In this document: piece after piece, positions 1 through 9,111 of the stretch
How the letters are laid out: each line of letters begins with the position of its first letter
Numbering within the stretch: position 1 is the stretch's first letter
Source: CAYRUD01 sp964427425
GTDB taxonomy: Bacteria > Chlamydiota > Chlamydiia > Chlamydiales > FEN-1388
NCBI GenBank assembly: GCA_964427425.1
Contig: CAYRUD010000013.1
Span: 62,001-126,000, forward strand
Direction: 5' to 3'
DNA length: 64,000 nucleotides
The notes under the pieces: model-generated
What the model was told of the DNA's origin: nothing
What the model saw: the letters and a program-made list of their open reading frames with translations, nothing else
Database searches by the model: none
Translations under genes and position numbers: made by a program

Positions 1-1
1 T

Positions 2-217
2 GTTCTTACAGATATCACCAACTCGTGGGATAAGTCTCCTTTAGCTGTCAAAACTATACTTGTGGCAGGAGGAATCCTAGCTTGGCCTTCCGTTTTCGCA
101 GTAGGCGCATTTCTCTTAGGAGGAGCTTCTGCATTGTATCTTATCGACAAGACAACACCACAGCCACAAGAGTCCAATGAAACAGACACTCTTCAAGCAT
201 CGCCTATGCAAGAATAA
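2..217 (+). CDS. C-terminal part of a membrane protein of unknown function (5' truncated)
   Basis: An open frame enters from the window edge and ends at TAA 215-217, giving 71 residues. It has one strongly hydrophobic stretch (about residues 17-47, rich in Gly, Ala, Leu and Val), then a polar tail rich in Gln, Pro, Thr and Glu. The shape is that of a protein with a C-terminal membrane anchor. Nothing in this fragment identifies a family. It converges on xerD, and a weak 5-bp inverted repeat (AGGCT/AGCCT) lies just past the stop. Function is unknown. Confidence 0.6.
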   Translation, partial: VLTDITNSWDKSPLAVKTILVAGGILAWPSVFAVGAFLLGGASALYLIDKTTPQPQESNETDTLQASPMQE

Positions 218-254
218 GGCTCTTTATAAAGCCTCTTGAAAAGATAATCTACTC

Positions 255-1283
255 TCACGTCTCTTCATCACAATCGTATTGAGCTTGAGATGAAGGGGCG
301 TTTTTCTTTATCAAAGAGCTCTTAAATTCCTTATCTTTTTCGCTCTCCCATCGCGGATGGAATGTGTAAAAGACTTCTTGAATCTGAGACTTGGAAAGAT
401 GCGTATACCTATCTGTGCTCGAAATATGGGCATGACCCAAAAGCTCTTGTATAACTCGAAGATCTGCTCCTCCATCTAGAAGGTGGGATGCATATGTATG
501 CCTAAAGGTGTGTGGAGAGATCGATTTTTGTAGCCCTACTTTCTCGGCATAAAACTTAACCCTCTTCCAGACAAACTCACGGGTTACCCGCGACCCCCTC
601 GAATTAACGAAGAGCGCGTTCTCATGTTCGCTGTCAAATTTACACCTCACTTTAGCAAGATATGAATCAATAGCTTGAAGTGAAGGTTTACCAATCGGGA
701 TCACTCGCTCTTTACCACCCTTGCCTTTCACTCGAATCACATCATCAGAGACATCATAAATAGAGAGGCCACAAAGCTCAGATACGCGAAGGCCCGTCCC
801 ATACAGCAGCTCAAGAATTGCTCTATCCCGAATCCCCTCGTCTGATTGGTGATCGGGAGCTTTAATGAGGAGCTCGATCTCATGATATCCTAAAACAGTG
901 GGAAGCGTCTGCCACAGCTTCGGAGACTCCAACAAGTCGGAGATGTTCTTATCGACTATTTCCTCACGAAATAGAAATCTCATGAAGACTTTAATGGCCA
1001 TCAGCTTTCTCGCCTGAGATGAAGGCTCCATTTTCAGTTCATGCAGATGCTTCATGTAGGCTAAAATTCCATCATATGTTGGAGGCCAGCTTAAACGTTT
1101 TGGCGATGCTGAAGACGGAGCTTGGTGAAGAAAGTCGTATAGAGACTCTAGATCTCTTTGATACGCTTCTTTTGTATGATGGGATAGCCCTTTCTCACTC
1201 TCAATATAGACTAAAAAATCATCTATAAGTGGGTCTAGCTTCTTTTCAATCTGTGAATCTGTCTGAAATGGTTTATTTGTCAT
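255..1283 (-). CDS. xerD: Tyrosine recombinase XerD
   Basis: This is a 342-residue tyrosine recombinase of the XerC/XerD type, which resolves chromosome dimers at dif together with its partner and FtsK. The N-terminal SAM-like core-binding domain spans about residues 18-125 and the catalytic domain about 130-310. The catalytic set is complete: Arg166 (GTGLRVSEL), Lys188 (KGKGGKER), His258 and Arg261 (HTFRH), His284 (LLGHAH) and the nucleophile Tyr293 (DRYTHL). I call it XerD rather than XerC because the other Xer gene here (57659) sits beside an ABC-F gene, as I remember for chlamydial xerC, and because I recall chlamydial xerD near pgi. Its start overlaps the end of the preceding zinc-finger gene by 11 nt, so the two are probably co-translated with pgi. 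Family certain; C/D label likely. Confidence 0.88.
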   Translation of the reverse strand: MTNKPFQTDSQIEKKLDPLIDDFLVYIESEKGLSHHTKEAYQRDLESLYDFLHQAPSSASPKRLSWPPTYDGILAYMKHLHELKMEPSSQARKLMAIKVFMRFLFREEIVDKNISDLLESPKLWQTLPTVLGYHEIELLIKAPDHQSDEGIRDRAILELLYGTGLRVSELCGLSIYDVSDDVIRVKGKGGKERVIPIGKPSLQAIDSYLAKVRCKFDSEHENALFVNSRGSRVTREFVWKRVKFYAEKVGLQKSISPHTFRHTYASHLLDGGADLRVIQELLGHAHISSTDRYTHLSKSQIQEVFYTFHPRWESEKDKEFKSSLIKKNAPSSQAQYDCDEET

Positions 1284-1890
1284 CTTGCCTATCTAAGGGG
1301 TCATTATCTAAGGGAGAAGCTTTAAAGCATCCCATGATTCGACTCGAAACCCTATCAATCAACTCTTTTGATAAGTCTTGGGGTGGCGACTTAAAGAGTA
1401 TAGTCAGACTTGGAGCTTGCGCTTCACGACCCTCATTCTGATCCCAAATAAAAATGACGCTTCCATTTTGACCGCGTCGCCTCTTAATAACCCCGCCACG
1501 ATGGAGGATGAGTGAAAGAACATATTGCTCTTCTGCATTCTTGGTATATTGCTTCTGAGAAAATAGCTCTTCTAAAAGCCCCTTCAATTGCTCTCTTTGC
1601 AAAGCAGGACCTTCATGAGCAGTAGCTTTTTTTGACTTTCTCCAGATCCACGTGGCAACATATGGCTTCTTTGAAGAGCGGTGCAAGCCTCTTTCTTTTG
1701 CAGCCTTATTGGACTGGTCAAGGGCTGCACATTCAGGACACAAGTCGACACGCTCTATGCCACCAGATTGTGCGGCAACTCCCTTTGTTCGTACTAAAAG
1801 CTTACTTTTTCCTTGCAGGGCAGGTTTCAGCGTCGCATTGCATTGTGAGCAAGTGACATTTTTTTGAGGCAGTGCATGCTCATAAATCAT
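1273..1890 (-). CDS. Hypothetical zinc-finger protein between pgi and xerD
   Basis: This 205-residue protein is not a family I recognise. It has two Cys pairs, CSQC near residue 14 and CPEC near residue 52, spaced like a treble-clef or zinc-ribbon site. A basic linker follows (RSSKKPYVATW...WRKSKK). The C-terminal half looks folded, with mixed alpha/beta content and an RRRGQNG turn. The gene lies 42 nt downstream of pgi and overlaps xerD by 11 nt, so it is the middle gene of an apparent pgi-orf-xerD operon. A nucleic-acid-binding role would fit the Cys pairs and basic stretches, but that is inference. The first Met was kept; a second Met does not follow closely. Confidence 0.7.
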   Translation of the reverse strand: MIYEHALPQKNVTCSQCNATLKPALQGKSKLLVRTKGVAAQSGGIERVDLCPECAALDQSNKAAKERGLHRSSKKPYVATWIWRKSKKATAHEGPALQREQLKGLLEELFSQKQYTKNAEEQYVLSLILHRGGVIKRRRGQNGSVIFIWDQNEGREAQAPSLTILFKSPPQDLSKELIDRVSSRIMGCFKASPLDNDPLDRQDDK

Positions 1891-1932
1891 AAGAAAGGAG
1901 CCCTCATCATCAATCCCAGTAAGAGGAATAAG

Positions 1933-3594
1933 TTATTTCGCTATCATATTCACTAACATCATCTCAACATCAGAAAGCTCATCCTTACCTCTTTGATCAT
2001 CTTGTTTTAGGTGATTCAAAAATCGATCGGCTAAGATTTTCCCTAGTTGAACACCCTCTTGATCAAAAGAGTTGACCCCCCAGATAAATCCTTGGAAAGC
2101 AATCTTATTCTCATAAAGAGCTAAGAGAGCCCCTACTCTTTGAGGCGTCAGTTGATCGGCAATCAGAATAGATGAAGGCCTGTTTCCTGAAAAAGAAGCA
2201 TTTGGGTTTTCATTTGATTTTCTTCCCTGCGCTAGAGCCAAAGCCTGAGCGAACATATTAGCTAAGAGTTTGTAGTGCGAAGAAGTCCCTCGGAATGCGA
2301 AGTCATGACCGCGTTGTGACTTACGAAACCCGATAAACTCAACAGGGATAATATCAGATCCTTGGTGAATGAGCTGGAAGAAGGAGTGTTGAGCATTCGT
2401 TCCAGGCTCTCCCCATACAACAGGCCCTGTCGCAAAAGAAGCCCAACGTCCAGTTCTCAAAAAGCTTTTCCCATTAGACTCCATGTCGCATTGCTGCAAA
2501 TGAGCCGGAAAGCGATGAAGACCTGTAGCGTATGGGATAATTGCTGTTGTCGGATATTGAAGAAAGTTTCGATTCCAAATTCCTAAGAGAGCCATAAGAA
2601 GAGGCACATTCTCGGATAGATCGGGAGAAAGAGCTTTCTCATCAACTTGACGTGCTCCTTCAAGAAATTGCTTAAAGACATTAATACCCGCTAAGAATGC
2701 AATAAGGACGCCTCCGACCATAGACGTGGATGAATAACGACCACCTACGAAGTCGAAGAGATGAAGGCATGCCCTGTAGTTTTGAGGATTATCCATTGGA
2801 GTGCTAGGACATGTAACAGCAATACTATGATCCTTAAAGGATAGTCCTTTCTTTTCATAGAAGTCTCTTACCCGTGCTTCATTTGTCGCAGTCTCTAAAG
2901 TCGTTCCTGACTTAGAGACAATAACAACGATTGTTTTCTCAGGAAGAATCTTTTCAAAAGCATGCGAAAGCTCATCTGGATCGACGTTTGCCGCATAAAA
3001 GACTTTTCTATCCTTCTTCCAATATGGAGCTAGTGCCTCGGCTATAGCGTGAGGCCCTAGCTCTGAACCGCCAATCCCAATAAAGAGCATGGTATCAAAG
3101 CGACCATCTTTTTCGATATCACTCATGACACTTTCTAGCTTCTGAATTTCCGTTTCAGCAAGTCTTATAGCCGAGGCAGCCTCTTGTGAACTAGATGATG
3201 ATGAAGTCCCTCTCATCGCAGTATGAAGCGCCGTCCTCCTCTCACTAGGATATCCTTCAATCCAATTGACAACTCTTCCTTCCTGCATTGCTTGCATCTG
3301 CTCGATTACTTTTCTCTCAGACGCAAGGAGCTTTAGCTCATTAATTATCTCATCATTAATTTGCTGAAAACCATACATCAGCGTAAATCCTCCGCAAGAG
3401 GCTTGGTACTTTTTAAGTCTCTCGCTTGTAAGAATCTTTGCGGAAGTAAGATCAGGCAGCCTTCTCGCTAACACCTGTAAAGAATGATATGCTGAAGTTT
3501 CAGGAAATGGCGGAGTCTTCAGAAAAGGAGTCTTCCAAGTCGCACTTTCATGAGAGCTAGAGTCTTGTGCTGAAGCTTGATCGATTTTTGCCAT
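1933..3594 (-). CDS. pgi: Glucose-6-phosphate isomerase
   Basis: The enzyme interconverts glucose 6-phosphate and fructose 6-phosphate in the cytosol, at the entry to glycolysis and gluconeogenesis. The 553-residue product is close to the usual bacterial length (about 530-550). Family signatures are clear: the sugar-phosphate-binding SIS motifs GIGGSELGP and SKSGTTLET, and the downstream block with QQCDMESNGKS and the GEPGTNAQHSFFQ active-site segment (E and H). The N-terminus carries a short Ser/Thr-rich extension of about 30 residues. A GGGAAAG-like ribosome site sits just upstream of ATG. It is the first gene of a minus-strand set with the zinc-finger gene and xerD. It faces trmB across a 349-nt divergent region. 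With transaldolase at the other end of the window it supports a working hexose-phosphate and pentose-phosphate metabolism. Confidence 0.96.
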   Translation of the reverse strand: MAKIDQASAQDSSSHESATWKTPFLKTPPFPETSAYHSLQVLARRLPDLTSAKILTSERLKKYQASCGGFTLMYGFQQINDEIINELKLLASERKVIEQMQAMQEGRVVNWIEGYPSERRTALHTAMRGTSSSSSSQEAASAIRLAETEIQKLESVMSDIEKDGRFDTMLFIGIGGSELGPHAIAEALAPYWKKDRKVFYAANVDPDELSHAFEKILPEKTIVVIVSKSGTTLETATNEARVRDFYEKKGLSFKDHSIAVTCPSTPMDNPQNYRACLHLFDFVGGRYSSTSMVGGVLIAFLAGINVFKQFLEGARQVDEKALSPDLSENVPLLMALLGIWNRNFLQYPTTAIIPYATGLHRFPAHLQQCDMESNGKSFLRTGRWASFATGPVVWGEPGTNAQHSFFQLIHQGSDIIPVEFIGFRKSQRGHDFAFRGTSSHYKLLANMFAQALALAQGRKSNENPNASFSGNRPSSILIADQLTPQRVGALLALYENKIAFQGFIWGVNSFDQEGVQLGKILADRFLNHLKQDDQRGKDELSDVEMMLVNMIAK

Positions 3595-3943
3595 ATTGCT
3601 TTCCCTTTTGAGATGACTTGAAACTCTTTAAATGAATACGACTAAAAAAGTGTGCGTGTATCGCTCGTTGGTAGGAACCTGTCGTTTATCTACTCACTTT
3701 TATCACATCAGTATGGGAAGAGATCAATTTAATTTTCAAATGAACAAAGTTAAAGTGAAGAGAGCAACACTCTCCTTATAACGAACTTTTCCAACATAGG
3801 CGGAAAAATGCAACCTATTAATACTAAACCATAAACATAAACAACATCCATAATGAGTGAGGTATAAATGTCCAAGTTTAGAGAAATTGGATACAATCTT
3901 TGGCTAAAATAACACGTATTTTACCCTTTCACTATTACCACAT
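3595..3943. other. Divergent intergenic region pgi/trmB
   Basis: These 349 nt separate two divergently transcribed genes and should carry both promoters. No convincing -35/-10 pair was seen. There is a small GAGAG/CTCTC inverted repeat near 3757-3771. A 14-codon reading frame at 3869-3913 is the only stretch preceded by a good Shine-Dalgarno sequence (GTGAGGT); it is listed separately. Confidence 0.5.
3869..3913 (+). CDS. Possible 14-residue leader peptide upstream of trmB
   Basis: The frame ATG...TAA encodes MSKFREIGYNLWLK. It has a GTGAGGT ribosome-binding site five nucleotides before its ATG, while trmB itself, 30 nt further on, has none. This could be a leader that delivers ribosomes to trmB or senses an amino acid. 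It could also be chance in AT-rich sequence. Confidence 0.25.
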
Positions 3944-4726
3944 ATGCTCTCAAAACAAGACTTTCGTATTCCCTTTGAAAAAGATAAGCCTCAAGTAGGC
4001 ATCTTTGATAGAGTATTCTTTATTCCTCCTACTGCGGATCGATCGCAATTTACCTTTCCTGGGTGGGACTCGCCACTCCTCTTCGGAGAAAGAAAAGGTC
4101 CTATTGCTGTTGAATTTTGTAGCGGAAACGGCTCATGGGTACTTGAAAAAGCACAACAACACCCATCTATCTCATGGGTTGCTGTTGAAAAGCGTTTCGA
4201 TCGAGTGCGAAAAATATGGGTAAAAATGAAACGCATGGGGCTCGATAACGTCATTATCGTTTTCGGGGAAGCACTCAGCTTTTCGACTTCATATATTCCG
4301 ACACAGTCGATTGATACTCTCTATATTAATTTCCCTGATCCATGGCCAAAAGCTCGACACGTCAAGCATCGTATTATCTCCCCTCTTCTCATGAGTGAAG
4401 CCGCTCGTACTATCAAGCATGAAGGAAGATTTATCTTTGTTACTGACGATGCTCCATACTCAAGTTGGTTCGAGGAAATCTTTGAGGAGTGTGGTGCTCC
4501 ATCATTTACCTCAGTCTTTCCCAAGCCATACTTTCAAGCACCCCCTGAAGATTATGGTACGTCGTTCTTCGATACGCTCTTTCGAAGCCAAGGAAAGACC
4601 ATACATTTCCACGAGCTTATGAGAACAAGCCATGAATCATCTACGAGCTCATCACTCCACACTCTACCTACAAAGGGACTTTTGACATCAATTTCGCATA
4701 TGAGGCTTCAACATGAGTCGAAATAA
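3944..4726 (+). CDS. trmB: tRNA (guanine-N7-)-methyltransferase TrmB
   Basis: TrmB uses S-adenosylmethionine to form m7G46 in the variable loop of tRNAs. The 260-residue product has the SAM-binding motif VEFCSGNGSW (about residues 58-67), the AVEKR acidic strand, and the TrmB hallmark NFPDPWPKARHVKHR near residues 128-142. The C-terminal 45 residues, rich in Ser, Thr and His, run past the usual end of the family. ATG 3944 has no obvious Shine-Dalgarno sequence, unlike the tiny frame just upstream. The stop codon overlaps the next gene by 14 nt, so the two are translationally coupled. Assignment is secure from the motifs. Confidence 0.93.
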   Translation: MLSKQDFRIPFEKDKPQVGIFDRVFFIPPTADRSQFTFPGWDSPLLFGERKGPIAVEFCSGNGSWVLEKAQQHPSISWVAVEKRFDRVRKIWVKMKRMGLDNVIIVFGEALSFSTSYIPTQSIDTLYINFPDPWPKARHVKHRIISPLLMSEAARTIKHEGRFIFVTDDAPYSSWFEEIFEECGAPSFTSVFPKPYFQAPPEDYGTSFFDTLFRSQGKTIHFHELMRTSHESSTSSSLHTLPTKGLLTSISHMRLQHESK

Positions 4727-5852
4727 CCACGCCCATGATCACGACCACGACACTGATGATGAAGATGAAATGATTCTTGAAGCACCTCAGCTCAAAGGAG
4801 TACGCGCCCTTCCATACGAGCTCATTCTTCGAGAAAAAATCTCCTCTCATGATGGTGAGACAATAGCAGCTATTATTCCTCTTGATGGCTCTATTAAGAG
4901 TCATTTAAACTGGAGCGATGCGTTTCAAATTGCTGATACATGTATCGAAAAAGGTATCAAGATTATCTTCAATCTTGAGCTTGGTCTCTTTAATGGACTT
5001 GAACACCCTCTTCCTCATCAAGGACAATTCCAAGCACTTACTCTCTCTTGCGACCACTTCAGAAGAGAAGCTGTGCCACGTTTTGGCAATTCATTATTAG
5101 GTGTCATCCTCTATCAAGGAGCAATGAATACCACTCACACAAAGACTCACACCCTTTCATCCTGCTGGGATGAGTTTGTTTCATGGCTTAATAGCCATAA
5201 GATCGAGAATATCCCTCAAGATGAAACTGAAGTTGCCGTATCGCCCACTCTCAGATGGTATTATAAGCGATTCTGCCACGAGCAATGTATTGAGTTTATC
5301 AGAATCCTAAGCCTTCAAATCCCTGATACAATTCATAGATTTATCCTTCTTGATCCTTTGCAAGCTCCAAAAGCACACTCAACATATGAGATGTTACGGC
5401 AGTGCGCAAAAGACCTCTTAGATCCATTAGCCCCTGTCGTAAGCGACAACTCTTTTATCCTTCAGAGTTCAGTATGGAAAGAAGGCCTTGGCACTCATGC
5501 CTTCTTTGGCTCTAACATGGTCGACTTCTCATCCTGTGAAGAGATAGACTCCGAGTCACTCTCTACGGCTCTTCTTATCCCTTACTATCAAACAATCAAT
5601 GAAGAGATTTGCGAAAACCTCAAAAAAGCAATTGAAATCATTGAGAGTAAAGGGCTTTCAAGAAAAACACGAATCGTGCATGAGTCATACTTTACAAGTG
5701 AGTGGGATGGACTAGACACTCTTATCTATTCATCAAAAAGCGTACAACCAGATGGCAAGAGATCGATTCGAGGCTTCGAAGCGGCAGGCGGAACAACTAT
5801 TGACGTCGATCAAGAAAGAGGCTTCAAGGATCTCCTCTCATTGATTACCTAG
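4713..5852 (+). CDS. Conserved-looking hypothetical protein coupled to trmB
   Basis: This 379-residue protein is unrecognised. Its start overlaps trmB by 14 nt. The N-terminus is an unusual run of alternating His and Asp/Glu (residues about 5-20), a composition seen in metal-binding tails. The rest looks like a soluble alpha/beta protein with strands such as AAIIPLDG, IIFNLELGL and RFILLDPL. No membrane segment or signal peptide is visible. It ends with a Gly/Asp-rich segment (GGTTIDVDQERG). The overlap suggests a role linked to tRNA or RNA modification, or simply co-expression; I do not assign a function. A 10-bp hairpin 30 nt after the stop probably ends the transcript. Confidence 0.8.
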   Translation: MSRNNHAHDHDHDTDDEDEMILEAPQLKGVRALPYELILREKISSHDGETIAAIIPLDGSIKSHLNWSDAFQIADTCIEKGIKIIFNLELGLFNGLEHPLPHQGQFQALTLSCDHFRREAVPRFGNSLLGVILYQGAMNTTHTKTHTLSSCWDEFVSWLNSHKIENIPQDETEVAVSPTLRWYYKRFCHEQCIEFIRILSLQIPDTIHRFILLDPLQAPKAHSTYEMLRQCAKDLLDPLAPVVSDNSFILQSSVWKEGLGTHAFFGSNMVDFSSCEEIDSESLSTALLIPYYQTINEEICENLKKAIEIIESKGLSRKTRIVHESYFTSEWDGLDTLIYSSKSVQPDGKRSIRGFEAAGGTTIDVDQERGFKDLLSLIT

Positions 5853-5881
5853 CCCTATATCTTTCATCCTTAACTAATGGG

Positions 5882-5915
5882 CTCATGTTAACATTTCATT
5901 TTCAATTAACATGAG
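5882..5915 (+). terminator. Hairpin terminator after the trmB-orf pair
   Basis: A perfect 10-bp inverted repeat (CTCATGTTAA/TTAACATGAG) with a 14-nt loop starts 30 nt past the stop codon. There is no clear T-run, so termination efficiency is uncertain. Confidence 0.5.
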
Positions 5916-5965
5916 TTCATAAGCCATTTAAGATCTAGGAAGAAAGAAACACAGGAAAAAGAGGT

Positions 5966-5995
5966 TTGACGCAAAAGGAGGAAGCCCTTTAGAAT
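5966..5995 (+). promoter_or_regulatory. Sigma-70-type promoter of tRNA-His
   Basis: TTGACG (5966-5971) and TAGAAT (5990-5995) match the housekeeping consensus at five of six positions each, with an 18-nt spacer. A start point near 6002 would lie about 14 nt upstream of the tRNA, as expected for a tRNA promoter. Confidence 0.6.
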
Positions 5996-6015
5996 ATTGC
6001 CGTCACTTCAAGCAT

Positions 6016-6090
6016 GGCGATCGTAGCTCAGTTGGTTAGAGCGTTGGATTGTGGTTCCAAAAGTCGCGGGTTCGAGTCCCGTCGATCGCC
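6016..6090 (+). tRNA. tRNA-His (anticodon GTG)
   Basis: A full cloverleaf can be drawn. The acceptor stem is 6017-6023 paired with 6083-6089, with T8 and A9 following. The D stem is GCTC/GAGC. The anticodon stem TTGGA/TCCAA encloses loop TTGTGGT with anticodon GTG. The T arm is GCGGG-TTCGAGT-CCCGT. G6016 is the histidine-specific G-1, encoded in the DNA and paired with C73 (6090). The CCA end is not encoded; the sequence continues C then a T-run that may terminate transcription. Confidence 0.95.
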
Positions 6091-6256
6091 CTTTTTTCTC
6101 TTTTCCTTTCCTCTATCATTGACATAAAGCACCCCTCTCATGAAGATAGCTTCATAAGACGTAATAAACTCTTTAGAACGCAATTTAAGATTTTTAACTT
6201 CACTTTCTAGAAGTTATTATGTAAGTTGTTGTGTCTTTATTGATTCTCTCACTAGA

Positions 6257-8869
6257 TTGATACAAAGAATGTTTGAGAAGATTTTTACCATCCTCTTTCG
6301 CAAAAAAGCAATTCAGCAGCATAACGAGCTTGCCGCTGTCGTCTGTTTCATTTTCGCCGCCATGCAGCTCGTCTCGCTCATCTCATTTTCCTATAGCCTT
6401 CCAGAGAAAAACGTATTAGGCCTCTTCGGTTACATCTCTGCCTATTGCTGGTATCTTCTCTTCGGTCCTATCAGCTATCTAGGAGTCATGTATCTTTTTA
6501 TGATTTCTTGGAACTGGTGGAATAAAAAATTTCACTCATCTCTTGTTGTTCACTCAATTTCGTATTGCGGAGCGCTCTTTTCACTCTGCATGATGATGTG
6601 CCTCCTTACAGTCCTTTTTCCTAGCATGAATCAAGGCTGGGCAGAACTTATAGGCTTTTCACCATCTCTTTATCATACGCTCATACGTCAAAAAGCACTC
6701 TTTTTATTCCCCGCAGCGGGACTTCCTATGTCTGCCGTTTATAGAGACATCCCCTACATCAACTTTGAAACTCTCTTCAATGTGATTGGAACGGCACTTG
6801 TTGCATCGGCAACACTTTTTGTTTCTTTAACACTCCTCTTTGATATTGATATTAAAGCTCTCTTTGCCACGCTTTTCAAGCGATCAAATACACCTGAGCG
6901 CACAATCTCTACAGGAATTACAACTCCAGGACGCATGCAAGAGAGCATGAGCGAGACGACTACTCGTAGAGGACAAAAAAACAGTGACGCCAATGTCGTG
7001 CCAAACCCTCTACCTAAAGAAATTCAACCGTCATTTAGAAAATCTATCGATGGTCAACCTGTTGAAAGAAATTTAAAACTCCCTACTCCAGTGCAGAGCC
7101 TGCCCGCTGAAGATCGGCCAGCTGCTACAGCCGCCAAAAAGAGTCTACTCTCCACTTCACAAGATATACCCTCAGACTGCAAAGACTACGAACTACCCTC
7201 AATAGACCTTTTGAATATTCCAAAGAAAGTTGATCTGTCAAATCTCCAAAAAGAATTAAAAGAGAAAGCGGATCTTTTGGAAGAGACTCTCATGAGCTTC
7301 GGAATTGAGGCGAAAGTTGGTCAGATTCACTGCGGGCCTACAGTCACTATGTTTGAAGTCCATCCCGCAGTTGGCGTGAAAATTGGCAAGATTAAGACGC
7401 TAGAGAATGATATCGCTCTGAACATGGAAGCCAAATCAATCCGTATCATCGCCCCGATTCCAGGAAAGGCCGCGGTTGGTATTGAAGTTCCTAATCAATG
7501 TCCACAAGAAGTAAGCTTCCGAGAAATCCTTGCCGCGTATAAAGAACAAGGAACTTCTTATAAGATCCCAATGCTACTTGGGAAATCAGTCAACGGAGAG
7601 CTCGTTTTAACAGATTTAGCTAAGATGCCACACTGCATTATTGCAGGCGCGACTGGCTCCGGTAAATCTGTCTGCATCAACTCGATCGTCATGTCCATTC
7701 TCATGCTCGCAAAGCCAGATGAGATTCGACTCCTCATGATCGATCCTAAAAAAGTCGAGCTTACTCCTTACACTGAACTTCCTCATATGCTTGCCCCTGT
7801 CATTACGGAGCCTCATGACGCCGCCCTTTCCTTGAACTGGCTTGTCAGAGAAATGGAGAAGCGCTACGAAATCCTCAAGCTGACAGGACAGAGAAACATC
7901 GACTCATTCAATAAACGGAAGCGAAATGTTGATCAAGAGGCAGCCCTTCCTTTCGAAATTCCTGAAAAGCTACCCTACTATGTTGCAATCATCGATGAGC
8001 TAGCCGATCTCATGATGGTATCAAGCCAAGACATAGAGACACCTATCGCACGTATCGCGCAGATGGCAAGAGCAGTTGGCATCCATCTCATACTTGCAAC
8101 GCAGAGGCCATCCCGCGAAGTGATCACAGGACTTATCAAAGCAAACTTTCCTGCGCGCATTGCCTTTAAGGTTGCTAGCCGAGTCAACAGTCAAATCATC
8201 CTCGACGACGTTGGCGCCGAAACACTTCTCGGTTATGGCGACATGCTTATCCTTCTTCCAGGAAGCTCACAACTCGTCCGAGCTCAGGGAGTCTACGTCA
8301 GAGATGAAGAGATCTCTGGAGTGATTAATTATATCACTAGCAAATTAGGCACCCGTTACATCATTAAATCTTTTGATAAGAACGAGGAGCTCGTCTCGTC
8401 TCTTATGGGAGGAGGAAATGGGTCTAACTCTAACGAAAGCCTCGACTCCCTTTTTGAAGAAGCCAAATCCATCGTATTTTCCACAGGCAACGCTTCAACT
8501 ACTTTCCTTCAGAGAAAGTTAAAAATTGGATACGCCCGTGCCGCAAGTATTATGGATCAGCTCGAAGAGCAAGGAATCGTTGGACCTCAAGAGGGAGCAA
8601 AACCCCGTAGAATTAACTTCCCTAAGAAACAGTCTGAAGACGAAGATACATTTGATGATAGTATCTCATCAGGACGAGAGGGTTTTTCTACCGATGAAAG
8701 ATTATCTGAAATCAGCGGACAAGACGATGAAAGCGATTTCAGCATGAAAGCAGATAATAAGGATAAACTTCTTTCTTTGCGCGATAGAGGATCTTTATCA
8801 CAGCTTTCACAGAGAGCTTCACATCAATTTGATGATGACGAAGCAAATGAAGATGATGAGCGTTTCTAG
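6257..8869 (+). CDS. ftsK: DNA translocase FtsK/SpoIIIE
   Basis: FtsK is a membrane-anchored ATPase that pumps chromosomal DNA at division and activates Xer recombination at dif. The 870-residue product has about four transmembrane segments within residues 25-200, a Ser/Thr/Pro-rich linker to about 300, and the RecA-like motor. The Walker A is GATGSGKS with Lys470, and the Walker B is IIDELADLMM. A C-terminal gamma (winged-helix) domain follows (about residues 745-800, FLQRKLKIGYARAASIMDQL), then an unusual acidic tail rich in Asp, Glu and Ser. The listed start is TTG; ATG at 6269, four codons on, with an AAAGA just before it, is an equal candidate. Both Xer partners are present in this window. 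A small membrane gene and a YycJ-type gene follow on the same strand. Confidence 0.95.
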   Translation: MIQRMFEKIFTILFRKKAIQQHNELAAVVCFIFAAMQLVSLISFSYSLPEKNVLGLFGYISAYCWYLLFGPISYLGVMYLFMISWNWWNKKFHSSLVVHSISYCGALFSLCMMMCLLTVLFPSMNQGWAELIGFSPSLYHTLIRQKALFLFPAAGLPMSAVYRDIPYINFETLFNVIGTALVASATLFVSLTLLFDIDIKALFATLFKRSNTPERTISTGITTPGRMQESMSETTTRRGQKNSDANVVPNPLPKEIQPSFRKSIDGQPVERNLKLPTPVQSLPAEDRPAATAAKKSLLSTSQDIPSDCKDYELPSIDLLNIPKKVDLSNLQKELKEKADLLEETLMSFGIEAKVGQIHCGPTVTMFEVHPAVGVKIGKIKTLENDIALNMEAKSIRIIAPIPGKAAVGIEVPNQCPQEVSFREILAAYKEQGTSYKIPMLLGKSVNGELVLTDLAKMPHCIIAGATGSGKSVCINSIVMSILMLAKPDEIRLLMIDPKKVELTPYTELPHMLAPVITEPHDAALSLNWLVREMEKRYEILKLTGQRNIDSFNKRKRNVDQEAALPFEIPEKLPYYVAIIDELADLMMVSSQDIETPIARIAQMARAVGIHLILATQRPSREVITGLIKANFPARIAFKVASRVNSQIILDDVGAETLLGYGDMLILLPGSSQLVRAQGVYVRDEEISGVINYITSKLGTRYIIKSFDKNEELVSSLMGGGNGSNSNESLDSLFEEAKSIVFSTGNASTTFLQRKLKIGYARAASIMDQLEEQGIVGPQEGAKPRRINFPKKQSEDEDTFDDSISSGREGFSTDERLSEISGQDDESDFSMKADNKDKLLSLRDRGSLSQLSQRASHQFDDDEANEDDERF

Positions 8870-8877
8870 AGAAATTC

Positions 8878-9111
8878 ATGAAAATGACACCTTGTCACAA
8901 CGAAAGTGAATTGTCAAAGAGGTATCGCTTATTTAGCCTTACGCTCCTATTATTTGCTGCTTTAGCGTACTCAGGCGCCTTCTTCGCCGAGAGAGGAGTC
9001 TTTTCTTTCCTCCAAAGCTTGAGCCCATCCTCTATTGAGCAAATTAAAAACGCGTCGCTCCCCCTCTTTCTTTTCTCAGGTCTTTCATTTTCATTAACTT
9101 GGAGTAAATAA
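8878..9111 (+). CDS. Small two-segment membrane protein
   Basis: A 77-residue frame begins 8 nt after the ftsK stop, close enough for translational coupling. It has two hydrophobic stretches (about residues 18-38 and 57-73) joined by a polar loop, so a small double-spanning inner-membrane protein is plausible. I recognise no family. Support comes from position and hydrophobic pattern only. Confidence 0.45.
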   Translation: MKMTPCHNESELSKRYRLFSLTLLLFAALAYSGAFFAERGVFSFLQSLSPSSIEQIKNASLPLFLFSGLSFSLTWSK

